Source of the DNA: Symbiodinium natans
Lineage: Eukaryota; Sar; Dinophyceae; Suessiales; Symbiodiniaceae
Assembly (NCBI GenBank): GCA_905221605.1
Contig: CAJNDS010002821.1
Span: 204,691-268,690, forward strand
DNA length: 64,000 nt
Direction: 5' to 3'
A model generated the notes under the pieces. The model did no database searches, was not told the DNA's origin, and saw only the letters and a program-made list of their open reading frames with translations. The translations under genes were made by a program, and so were the position numbers. Position 1 is the stretch's first letter. Every line of letters begins with the position of its first letter. Positions 1-10,002 of the stretch are shown here, piece after piece.

Positions 1-2630
1 GCAGGAGGGTGAACCGCTGGCCGAAGGAAGGCGCGGCCGCAGTTTAGGGTTTAGGGTTTAGGGTTTAGGGTTTAAGGTTTAGGGGTAAGGGTTTTGTGTT
101 AAGGGTTTTGGGTCTAGATTACTGTGCAAGCTTTAGGGTTTGGTCATACAGAGCTGAGGGTTTAGGGTTTAGGGTTTAGGGTTTAGGGTTTAGGGTTTAG
201 GGTTTGGGGGCTAAGCTTTGGAGTTTAGGGTATGGAGGGCATTTAGCTACTGGGCTACAGTATCGGGGGCTTTAGTAAAAGTTGGGGCTTCGGGGATTCA
301 CTTCGCACCAGTTGCAGATGACATGTCTTTTCAGTCTATGAACGGTCAGGTGAGTGTATCCTTGCTGTGCTATATCCTGTTGACCCCAAAGCCCGCCGTA
401 CTAGACCCTAGTATAAACCTCAAACCCTGAACCCTCAATTAAGTCCTCCTTACCAGAGCCATTCACCCAAGCCCTAAATGCCACAATTTTAACTTCCAGA
501 ACCGAGGTTCACCCTCCAGATTCTGCACCCTGGACATCCCCATAAGATCCTAAACCCTATAAACCTTGTGTAAGCGCTGTGCTTCACTCCATTAAACCTT
601 ACATACCACCAAAGCCATAGTTGCCATGAAGCAGTAGTTGCCAGACGTACAAGCATTGAGGTTTAATGTGTAGGGGAGAGGGTTTAGGGTGCTTATGTCT
701 ATATGTTGCAAGATTAAGAGTGTTGGGTTAAGGCTGCCAGGCTTTCTGGCATGGGGGCATGGAGGGTTTAAGTTGAAAGCTTGGGGTTGAAGTTGAATGT
801 TTGTGCTTTGGTGTTCTGGGGCTCAGGGTATACAGGATTTAGGGAGTTTTGGCATAGGGTCTAGGGCTGAGGGTTGAGGGTATATGGTGGGGGGTCTAGA
901 GTTTCTTTTTAGGGGAAGCTTTTTGGGCTCAGGTCGCCATACACACACGCCCTCCAAGATTTTAAACACACACAACCAACGACCCAACCCTAAGCCACAG
1001 CATACACTTTCACATGGCAATAAGCCTGCACCCTGCACAAAAATGAGGCAGGCTTCCTTCCCGGCATATATTTTTCCAATAAAAGCACAAGCTTGCGCTA
1101 TGTTTCAGGCTTGAGTTTAGCGTCCTTGACCAAACATATCGGCCTCTCCTTTCTATGCGAAGAAATGGATTCAATATTGGTTCAGGACATGGTGCGCCTG
1201 TACGGGCTTTGTAAGAGATGTGCAGTTCAGGGTTTAGGGTTTGAGGTTAGGACCTGCAGGGTTTAGGGTTTAGGGTTTAGGGTTTAGGGTTTAGGGTTGC
1301 AAGTTCTATGGGTTTCAAGCTTTGCTGCGCTTTGGGAGGCTTAGAGTCTCAAAATCTTTGGTCTTTTCCGCTTAACCTCGGGTGCTAGGAGGGTTTCGGG
1401 CCGTTTAGGGTTCACATGTATGCTTCAGGGGGTTTAGGGTTCAGGGCTTATCACCCTACAAAACCTGAAGCCTCGACTCGAAGCTCTGTATCCTGAGAAG
1501 GCCCCCGCGCCGTAAACCTCAAATCCAACCCTCCAAACGATGTACAAGAAAGCAGGATGAGAAACCCTAAACCCTTTAAACCCTTTCAACCCTTTAAACC
1601 CTTTAAACCCTTTAAACCCTTTAGACCCTTTAGACCCTTTAGATCCTAAACCCGGAGGCCTAGACTCCTGCTAGAAAGCGACAATAGAATATATAACCCT
1701 TAAACCCTAAACCCTATAGGGTTTAGGGTTTAGGGTTTAGGGTTTAGGGTATAGTCCTATATAAGCCCTAAACCCCCAGAAGCCGTGGTGGGCTGCGGAG
1801 GTGGACGAAAGCACGGCAGCTAGCCCTGATTTTAGTGATGTTTGGGGTTTGGGGGTTTAGGGTTTAGGGTTTAGGGCTTTAGGGGTTTAGGGGTTTAGGG
1901 TTCAGGCTTCAGGCTTCAGGCTTCAGGGTTTCGGGTGAGGATGTGTAGGAGCTTTGAGTTTAGGGGTGTAAGGTTTAGAAGTTCAACTTTTGGGGTTACG
2001 GTTTTAGGGTTGTTTGGAATTCAGGGGTGGTGCTTATGTGCTTTGGGGGACTTAAAGGTAAGTTGATGGCTGCTTAGAGGCGACCCGACTAAGCAAAGCT
2101 CCTGGGCACAGCTTGGAAGATTTCGGGCAATGGATCTCTGATTGCACCGTCCTGCTCTAATCTAATCACTTGCATAAGATTTGTTTTCAAGCAAGTATGG
2201 TTACATCCTAAACCCTGAATTAATATGTATGCTGGAGAGAGCAAGTCCTGTGGTTTGAACAAAAGCTGGATTACCTTCCAAAGAACCTTAAACCCTAAAC
2301 CGTAAACCCTAAACTCCCTAAACCCTAAACCCTAGATAAACCCTAAACCCCGCTCAATATCTCTTTTACAAGCATGTCTTTGAACCTTCGACGAATTTCA
2401 TGGAGGCCCCAGGGCTTCCGTTTTCACCAGGCCCCCCATGTAATGATTGAAGAGTCGGGTAGACCCTAAACCCTAAACACTTAAACCCTTAACCCTAAAA
2501 CCCAAAACCGTTTAAGCCCTTAAGCCCTAAACCCTAAACCCCCAAGACCCTAAGCCTGAAGCCCTCAGCCCTAAACCCCAACCCTAAACCACCCTTAGTC
2601 TTAAACCCTAAACCCTATAAGGGGGAGGCA
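1..2630. repeat. Degenerate telomeric-repeat DNA, both orientations
   Basis: Short runs of TTTAGGG (for example 40-75, 168-206, 1258-1298, 1855-1880) and of CCCTAAA (2285-2345, 2460-2620) lie in unique-looking sequence with many one-base variants such as CCCTTTAAA at 1560-1640. Both strands are represented, unlike the arrays right of 13.4 kb, and the units are heavily mutated, so this looks like old interstitial telomeric sequence. No convincing gene is seen here; the open frames are short and coincide with repeat. Confidence 0.85.
1701..1732. repeat. 32-bp perfect palindrome of telomeric repeat
   Basis: Two CCCTAAA units on the left meet two TTTAGGG units on the right at 1716/1717, giving a perfect 16+16 palindrome with no spacer. 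The order is C-rich then G-rich, the reverse of a head-to-head telomere fusion. Confidence 0.9.
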
Positions 2631-2706
2631 CTCAGAGGCTTGCTTGAGGCGGCCGAGACGCCTGGTGCTCAGAAGCGTGGTTTGGCGGATACGGTGTGTT
2701 CTGGCT

Positions 2707-2772
2707 GTAAGTGTAGTTTGTCATTGTGCGTTCCTGGCTCTGTTAGTAAAGCTAAAGTCTGCACTATTGCAG
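2707..2772 (+). other. Possible 66-nt GT-AG intron upstream of the 2826 gene
   Basis: A strong donor (GTAAGT at 2707-2712) is followed 66 nt later by an acceptor ending TTGCAG at 2772. The length is a multiple of three, so the frame stays open whether or not it is removed. If real, coding sequence extends upstream of the first ATG and the true start is missing or lies in the telomeric-repeat region. Inferred from splice signals only. Confidence 0.35.
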
Positions 2773-2825
2773 GCATCTGGCCCGAGCTCCCCCCTCGCAA
2801 ACGCGAGGTCTTCCAATGCGCCGCT

Positions 2826-4427
2826 ATGGTTGTGACCGCAACGACGGTCAAGAACGACCTCCGCACACCCATCGAAGTCAACATTGGGAGCGACTTGTGG
2901 CAGACCATATACCCCGAGAGGTTCTGTCAGGTCGAGCTCGAGGTTGTGCGGGTGCGCCTGGTAGAAGACCCGGGAGTGAAGGGCAGCTATCAAGTTGAGG
3001 GAGGAGGGTGCCCAGGGTGCCTGCTTCGAGCGTCTTCAGACTTCGAAGCCTTCAGCAGGCATGCACAGGACAAAGACAGCGCGGAACAGCGTGAAGTCGA
3101 GGAAGAGGCCAAGCGCAGAGAAGAGGCGAAGAGGAAAAAAAAAGAGATGATTCAGAATATGGCCGCAGAGAAGCGGAACCAAGCAACAGGTTGGTTTGCG
3201 AGGTGTTTTTCTTTTGTGTGTCTTTGCCTGATTCCCGCGACCGGCGTGGTCTATCTGAGTACCTTCCCGCCTAAGAGCAGCGTGATGGCCGCTTGCTTCG
3301 CCGCCAGCACGGTCCCAATCTGCGGCTCGCTCAGCTGCTGGGTTGCGATAGTGGGGTCGAACAAGTATGGCCTTGGTGTGTTGACATTCGGCAAGCATGA
3401 GGCTCGATACCGCTGGGCATCACGGCTGACTGGAGGGCTCGCCATGGCAGCTGTGGTGTATAGGAGCGTTCGGAATGCGCAGCACGGCTTCTGGTGGACG
3501 GCGCTCATCGTTTGTCCAGCGGCCTTCTGCGGCTGCTTTGCCTGGTGCCCTGTAGCGCTGAGGGTTGCTCATTGGCACCAGAAAACCACGCTGGAATGGG
3601 AGCACACCCAAGCGCAGCGTGAGGTCGGCAATCGCACCATCCGCTTCGAAGGCTCGGTCATCAAGGAACAGGGCCGTCCGTGCGTGGCCAGCTGGCCAGG
3701 CAAGTATGCGGCAGCTTGGGATGCTTTGGTGTCGCAGAGCCGTGATGGGGACGTGAGCGCTGCCGTAGTCTTCCTCCCGGAAGGCACGGACGACTACGGA
3801 GTCCACGACAACATCCCCACTGATGAAGGGCTATACGGCACTTGCTGGTGCACCCCGCTTTACGGGGAGGAAAAGCCGTGGGGGTGCAGGTGGTTCTCTA
3901 ACTGGAAGGAGAACATCGAGACGGCGGTGCAAAGCGAAGCAGTTCTGGAAGTATACTACTTTGTTGAGCATGTTGGGAGAGGCAAGGTCGCAAGCTTCAA
4001 CGCTGCGGGCGACGAAAACCTCAAGAGGGAGACGCTGAACCAGAAACAAAAACGTTTTGAACAGTCTCCCGAATTCAAGCAGGCACTGGACGCTGGCCTC
4101 GGCAACCTCTCCAAGGACCTGCGTGGAGATTCATCCTCCCCCTACTCCAGAGAAGTCAGGCGCCTTTTTCTGGCCTCCCTTCCGGAGCCGGAACGTCGGT
4201 TTCTGGAGGATTTCGAAGGCCTTGGCAATTCTCAAAAAGCCGAGGTTGCTTGGCTGGAGAGGAAGGGCTACGCGTACCAGGAGGTGGACGTCTCCGTCTG
4301 GTTGCGAGGAGAAGGTGGCGAGACCTATGTTCCAGCATTTGCCGAGCAGAAAGTTTCGCAGAAGCAAGCGCAAGTGACGGCCGACAGTACGTCCCAGCAT
4401 GCCCCCGACATAATAACACACCTTTGA
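2826..4427 (+). CDS. Hypothetical multi-pass membrane protein with coiled-coil segment
   Basis: An open frame of 533 codons runs from the first in-frame ATG at 2826; the frame is also open upstream to about 2640. I do not recognise the family. Visible parts, numbered from this ATG: an N-terminal globular part (about 1-80); a highly charged Glu/Lys/Arg segment at about 83-118 that could form a coiled coil; hydrophobic segments at about 126-146, 151-176, 200-213 and 223-245, consistent with three or four membrane spans; a Trp/Cys-rich soluble region at about 300-390; and a hydrophilic C-terminal helical tail. Length, sustained amino-acid complexity and absence of telomere-derived peptide favour a real host gene or gene copy. 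It lies between decayed telomeric repeats with no neighbouring gene. The start is uncertain because an intron may lie just upstream. No function is assigned. Confidence 0.6.
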   Translation: MVVTATTVKNDLRTPIEVNIGSDLWQTIYPERFCQVELEVVRVRLVEDPGVKGSYQVEGGGCPGCLLRASSDFEAFSRHAQDKDSAEQREVEEEAKRREEAKRKKKEMIQNMAAEKRNQATGWFARCFSFVCLCLIPATGVVYLSTFPPKSSVMAACFAASTVPICGSLSCWVAIVGSNKYGLGVLTFGKHEARYRWASRLTGGLAMAAVVYRSVRNAQHGFWWTALIVCPAAFCGCFAWCPVALRVAHWHQKTTLEWEHTQAQREVGNRTIRFEGSVIKEQGRPCVASWPGKYAAAWDALVSQSRDGDVSAAVVFLPEGTDDYGVHDNIPTDEGLYGTCWCTPLYGEEKPWGCRWFSNWKENIETAVQSEAVLEVYYFVEHVGRGKVASFNAAGDENLKRETLNQKQKRFEQSPEFKQALDAGLGNLSKDLRGDSSSPYSREVRRLFLASLPEPERRFLEDFEGLGNSQKAEVAWLERKGYAYQEVDVSVWLRGEGGETYVPAFAEQKVSQKQAQVTADSTSQHAPDIITHL

Positions 4428-4429
4428 AG

Positions 4430-5070
4430 GGGAATACTGAGTTAGGTTGCAACCTATTTCCGGCAGCCTGATGATGTTTTTCTGTGACAGTGGGCTGCGT
4501 GCCCCCGCAAAAACGGTCCTGCATAGTGATCTGACAGTGGTCAGGGTCCCAGACCCATGTCACAGGCTCCCGAGAAAAAGTGTTGAGATCGAGCGATTTC
4601 CCTTCAATCCCTGTTCCTGTCCATCAATCATGAGTCGTAGCGATGTTCAGTACGTCGCAAAGCATGAAGGACTCAGGTTATGGCATAATGATGACCCTAC
4701 AGGCATAATTTGCGACTGCAAAAGTGAGTTTCACCTCGAGCGGCATGGTGCGTCATAAGGCGCAGACTGAAAGAAGAACACCGCCGAAGCTGTGGAACAA
4801 AAAGATGTTGAGAATGGCCTACTCAGGGCGAATTGCTTTGTGACCTTCAAGGACATGTCCAAAGGTTTGAGAAGTTCCGGTTCAAAATTATCCGATTTAT
4901 TTGCTTGACTTGTGTTTTATCTAAACCCTAAACCCTAAGCCCTTAACCCTAAATCCTTAACCTAAACCCTGAAACCAAGCATTGTGTTGACATCCTGGCC
5001 TGGTTCGGCACCCAAAACGATAAGGTGAAAGCATAGCCCGACTGAGCTGTTTAGGGCCCTGGGGTATTGA
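4430..5070. other. Intergenic stretch, no firm gene
   Basis: Non-repetitive sequence follows the 2826 gene. A short open frame with an ATG at 4630 ends at 4758 (42 codons) and could be an exon or downstream-gene remnant, but nothing supports that. A degenerate CCCTAAA run lies at about 4920-4975. Confidence 0.5.
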
Positions 5071-5220
5071 AAGTTTATATACGATACGATACTATACTAT
5101 ACTATACTATACTATACTACACTATGCTATACTATACTAGACTGGACTAGACTAGACTAGTCTAGTCTTAGACTAGACTAAACTAGACTAGACTAGACTA
5201 GACTAGACTATACTATACCA
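5071..5220. repeat. Microsatellite of TATAC and GACTA pentamers
   Basis: ACTAT/TATAC pentamers shift into GACTA pentamers (from about 5137), including a locally inverted stretch around TAGTCTAGTC, then return to TATAC. Simple tandem repeat with no coding potential. Confidence 0.9.
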
Positions 5221-7716
5221 TATTCGGCTTATAAGGTTTCGGGTTTTGGCTTATGCTTGGCTATTGGGCTTTCGCGCATAAGCTTCGGGACCCTCAAGAG
5301 GAGGAGGAGGAGCCTGTGGACGCAGTGCTGGACTATGGGTTTGGATATGCGTTTTGGCGTCGAGGGTTTAGGGCATACAGTAGAGTTCAGGTTTCAAGGG
5401 CGTGTAGGGTTTAGCGTTTAGGGGTTTGGGATTCGGATCCTGTCTTCTATGTCAAAGGGGCTTTGCAGAGTATTGAGGGATTTGTGGGCTTGCGGCGCGG
5501 CTTGTGGTCTAGGCTTTGAGGGAGGTTTAGATATCAAGCGCATGAGTTCGGGGTTAAGGGAGTTCCGCGCTTGAGGTAGGTTCTGCAGATGTGCAGCAGA
5601 GGAGGTTGTCGTCGCCCCAAAGCAAGGGGCCCCATTGAGTGCCTTGTCGTTAGTAGGGTCCTGAGACCTATCTGCCACTAGAATCCCTGAAGCCTTGCAA
5701 ACCTATGGAAGCCGTAGTCCCTCGACCCATGAAAGACAAAAAAGACAGCAATATTCAAGCCTGAAGGATTGAAACACCCTAAAGCCCTAAAGCCGTAAAC
5801 CCATAAACCCTAAACCCTAAACCCTAAATCCTAAACCCTGAACCCTATACCCCCAAACTCCCCCAGAATTGGCCTGCAGAGGTGTGCGAAATCATGGCCG
5901 CTCCCAGACCACAGAGGTGCTCGTGGCTTTTTTTTTATTTCTTTTTGTTGTTTTTTTAATAGGTGGTTCAGGGTTTTGGGGGGTTTGGGTGGTTTAGGGG
6001 ATTTGGGTGGTTTAGGGTTTTAGTTGTTTTTTTGTTTTGGGGTGTAGGGTTTCTGGTCTAGGGCTTTAGGGTTTTATAGTGTTCAGGGTTTTGGGGTGTA
6101 GGGTTTAGGGTTGATGAACTGCAGGTTCAGGAGTTCTGGGCTCTGGGTTAAAGGTTTTGGTTTGGGAGTTTAGGGCTTGGGTTTTTTGGATTTCAGGATT
6201 CAGTTTCTCATAAGAGAATCAATCAAAATGATGAGGGGCATTTGTCAAAGGTCAGAGGCAAGTTCATGGGTGCCGGGGATGTCGGGGCTACGGGCGTAAA
6301 CAGCTTTACGGCTTGCAGGTTTCCAGGAAGTTTGGTAACTACGTTTAAAGTATGATGAACGTGTGAAAGCGCTGTAAAAAAATCGGAGCTTCATGAAATT
6401 AGAAACTTGAAGCCCTGACTGTAAAGCCTAAATCCTGACTCTCCGCCAAACGCAATCGGACCAGTAGCTTCCCTAAACTCCAAATGCGAAACCCCAGAGT
6501 TCCTTTATATACTGTATATTATGTACTATATACTTTTATTACATACTATATGCTATACTATATACTATATACTTTATTATACTATCCCAGCGGGAAGCTT
6601 TAGCGGGTGGGAGGAGTGCGACGACCTTTTGATGCTTGAGATCATGTGCGAGGCGTGGCGGCGGTTGCTTGCTTTCTCTTGTCTGATTAGGCTCGGTTTT
6701 TTTCTGCCATAGCTTTCTTGTATGACAGCATGACTTTCCGAATATTTGTGGATGTAGACTGTGTTTTGCTCGCTTGATTGCTACTTTGTGTTTTGTGCGT
6801 TTTTTTCTCGAGGCTTCTGTTTGGTAACATTTCTATCCAAACGAAATAGAGATGGCCAAGCATTCTCTCGTAATGCGGTGAGCTCTGGAGTTCTGGGGTC
6901 ATGTGTCTAGGACCACAGGTCTCTCCCAACCGCCCCGGCCTTCCACAAGCCTTTTGAGGATTTAAAGCCAAACCCCAAGTGGAAGATGTACTCATAGTAC
7001 CCCAAGGGGGCATTCAGAGTATATGCTAGAAGTAGACCTTCCATCTCTTGGAAACGAGATCTTGTATCTGGTGCACGCAAAACTTGCATCCTGCAATGGA
7101 CACAGGCCTCAAGGTTCAAGATCCGGCAAGACAGGGAGTGCAACAAGGTAAGAGAAACGCCCAACTGCCCCAACCCTAAACCCTCAACCTTAAACCCTAA
7201 ACCCTAAACCCTAAACCCTATAAACCCTAAAACCGCCCTGCGAGGTTGGGTGCCAAAGTCTGGGCCCAGTAGAGATCTTCACGCAGGCCGTGGTTGGGGT
7301 TGGGGTTAAGGGTGCAAGGTTTTAGGGTTCCGGGGATTTGGTGTTGTGGTTTAGAGTGTAAAGTCTAGAGGTTTAGGGTTTACCGTGCAAGGTTGAGGGA
7401 TTGAGGTTCAAGGGTTAAGATTCAGGTGTTAGGGGCAAGCGTTGAGGGCATGCTTCTTACTTATACGTGCTCATGCATGAGTTTTCTGCGCTCTGCGCTT
7501 ATACGTACCCCGATTGCTTCTTGCGTAAGTGCAAAGTGTTTCATTCCTTCGAGTATCTTCCAAAGGTGTGGTCTTTGTTAGTCCAGGGCTCCGGACCTAG
7601 AGTTTGAGGAGCGCCCCTTCACCCACCCGCCCCGCAAACCATCAACGCAAGATCCTAAACCCTAGAACCCTAAACCCTAAACCCTAAACCTTCAACCCTA
7701 GAAACCCTAAACCCTA
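5221..7716. repeat. Decayed telomeric-repeat region with microsatellite
   Basis: Scattered degenerate TTTAGGG (5390-5430, 5960-6110, 7300-7390) and CCCTAAA (5780-5850, 7170-7230, 7650-7715) tracts lie in otherwise featureless sequence. A TATACT-type AT microsatellite lies at about 6505-6585. A coding-looking stretch of about 120 nt follows it (6588-6712), and a short LINE-RT-like peptide relic may lie near 7130-7160; neither supports a gene call. Confidence 0.7.
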
Positions 7717-7913
7717 TACGGGGGGCAACCAAAGGGGGACAGGGAACAAAACAGTCAACCCCAAAAGAAGCCCTTGATTCCCCTGGAACAACCAAAGACA
7801 AAACCCAAAGCAGAACCAAACACACCTTTTCTGTAGGGCGCATTGCCCAAGGTCTTGAGCCAAATTTTATGCGGGCGTTTTACCCTTCCAACCTATACAG
7901 TGCAACCTCCGCA
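7717..7913 (-). repeat. 3' LTR of the minus copia copy
   Basis: On the minus strand this aligns end to end with the 222-bp LTRs at 13666 and 23312, starting TGC and ending CCGTA, but is about 197 bp long with many substitutions. It keeps the GGCTCAAG block (7854-7861 on +). The flanking base order after its end is TAGGGTTTAGGG in element sense, the same junction as in the intact copy. Confidence 0.85.
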
Positions 7914-7942
7914 CTCCCCCTGTCCTGAGATCCTCTCAGGAC
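7914..7942 (-). promoter_or_regulatory. Polypurine tract and adjoining stem-loop (minus copy)
   Basis: In element sense, an 8-bp stem GTCCTGAG / CTCAGGAC (7942-7935 and 7929-7922) is followed directly by the purine tract AGGGGGAG (7921-7914) abutting the LTR. The tract equals the one in the intact copy, and the stem differs from it by two paired changes. Confidence 0.75.
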
Positions 7943-8121
7943 ACTTCTGGAGGTGCCGGTCCCTTTTCACTAAGACCAAAAGCTGTTCCTTTCACAGCAG
8001 TCAACCAAAAATGGTTAATGTCCTTTGGACGGGCCGTAGCCACTGGCATGCAAACTATGGTTTTACGTCATCCAGGACGAGTTTAAGAGCTCATTGACTC
8101 TGCATTCCACGGAGGATTTTG

Positions 8122-10002
8122 TCACCTCACTTGGAAAGTGAATCCATCATTCACCAAAAATTCTGCACTCACAACCCACTCCTTTTTAACGCATCGTTTG
8201 CACATTGTCCTCGCCTTGGGTTGTGAATATTGCAGAGTATCACAATCACTGCTCGCATGCATACAGCCACCATTTGCCGTTGCATATAATGTGGCACTCG
8301 TTGGGATAACCACCGCCTTTCTCCCCCACAGCCCTTGATGTAGCCGTCGGAGAATGTACTTGGCCAATTCCCAGAGTAAAACCGTTGCCAACAAATACGC
8401 AGCGATATCCAAGTTGTTCAGTGCTGTTTCTATACCTTGCGCCAGAACCATTGCCGTGGATTCATTGGAAACTCTGCACACCCCATCTTCTGAGCAGAAA
8501 AAACCTGGCGTTCGCGTCTCCATCGTTGCCATCCCTTGAAGAGATGCAGCCACCATCATGACCGCCATTGCAAGAGAGGCCCTTTTCAAGTCAGTTCCTT
8601 GTACCAACATTTGGAGACCCCAAAGCGCCTTTTGTTTTGCGTAAACCTGTCCACTCATCAGTTTTGTCAACAGGTCAGCAATCATGTACTCACCACGAAG
8701 ATGTGCTATCACCATGTAACCACGGTCCACCAGAGACCTGACACCAGCCGCTCGGATTCTCAGGTGCCTTGTCCTCCAGCTTCCAGCAGGATATTGAATA
8801 ATTGAGCACGTCGAAACCGAATCTGTATACAGCCCTTTCTGCAGCGTTTCTTCACCGGTTCCCACCAAAGCGGCAATTATAGGAGTACACGACTGAATCA
8901 TCGTTGCCCCCTCAATAGACGCGTGTAACTCAGCTTCAGCAGTACTCAAAGCCACCGTTGACTGTCTCTGTGTTGCCCACATCACCGGACAATCACCCCA
9001 AACCACTACCGCTCCTGAGTGGCTCTTTTCGTTTTCACCTGCTGCAAAACTGGCATCTGCGTAAGACTCTACCGCCTTGATGCCTCGCCCATAACGCAAC
9101 AACTCATTTCGTTCTTTTTCGCTTGTTGCGATTGCTCCAAACGTCAAGCCCAACGTTGGAGTTGCAGCAAGGTACCGAAATACCTCCTCAGCCTTTTTAA
9201 CCACGAATCGCGGCCTTCGAGATGTCCACAAAGACAGCTGGCTTGTGCAGAAAGCCAAATCAGGTCGAGTTTTGATTGCCACCCAGAGGAACTCCCCTAC
9301 GGCACCTTGAGCCGCTCGTAAGGAAGGAATATCCACCTCCTCTTCTTCACCGGGGGTTTCTTTAACCATTGGCAGATTACTGCCTTTCCCAGTTTCATCA
9401 ATCCGATACCCTCGTCGGTTCAGCAAATCTCTCACGAAGTCCTCTTGGTTGAGAAAGAAGCTGCCATTTCGATACCAGATCTGGACACCCAAAAACTTCA
9501 GGAATCCCTCACCGCAGCCTGGACCACAGAACTCAGGTTCAGAAGTTTTCCACTCCTTCCTGATCTGTTCCAAGGCTTCCCGGAGCACTGTCATAGTCCC
9601 GGCCATCAAAAAATCATCCACGTAAGGACCCATTGTCCCTACCAACTCACTTGCACCTTCCAGCTTCTCTTGTGCCATAATAGGAATAGACTTGGGTCTG
9701 CATTGGACCTCTGAAAACTCATTGTTCGTCCATCCTTTGACACCCAAGACATGCCTTGAAGACGCTGATCTCGCCACTCCACCCATGCTGCAGGACTTTC
9801 GGCCAAACCATACAAGGCCTTCCTCGCAATCCACCGCTCCTCCTTTGTGCAAAGACCCAACTTCACCGCCGCCCTTGGGGGCTGTACCACCACCAAACGC
9901 CCTTCTCTTTGCGCCCCATTCATCGGCGCCGTCAGAAAAGCTTTGGAAATGTCTAAACCAGCGATGATCCACACCATATATGCCGCGTGCCTCACTTGAC
10001 AC
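8122..10002 (-). pseudogene. copia pol fragment: RT C-half, RNase H, membrane/Cys C-terminus
   Basis: This open stretch on the minus strand carries the RT catalytic YVDD motif and its downstream part, the connection region, and RNase H with the TxxxSTAEAE-type block and TRHLRIR, then the family's C-terminal extension: a hydrophobic leader-like stretch, an NES sequon, a predicted membrane span and a cysteine-rich tail. It is joined to the upstream fragment by a frame change near 9690, just before YVDD. Its first part (10002 to about 9700) is an out-of-frame shadow. RT and RNase H are very similar to the intact copy, but the last 130 or so residues are clearly more divergent. Confidence 0.9.

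Noticed and set aside
1701-1732. Ancestral telomere-telomere fusion site
   Set aside because: A fusion would read TTTAGGG then CCCTAAA; here the order is reversed.
7120-7160. Peptide ARQGVQQG resembling the LINE RT motif RQGVxQGD
   Set aside because: Only eight residues in one frame, with no neighbouring RT motif; the adjacent matching residues are in another frame. Too short to call.
8032-8042. CCGTAGCCA, the first nine bases of the dinoflagellate spliced leader
   Set aside because: A 9-base match is expected by chance at about this frequency in the window; it lies on the strand opposite the element's sense and has no leader continuation.
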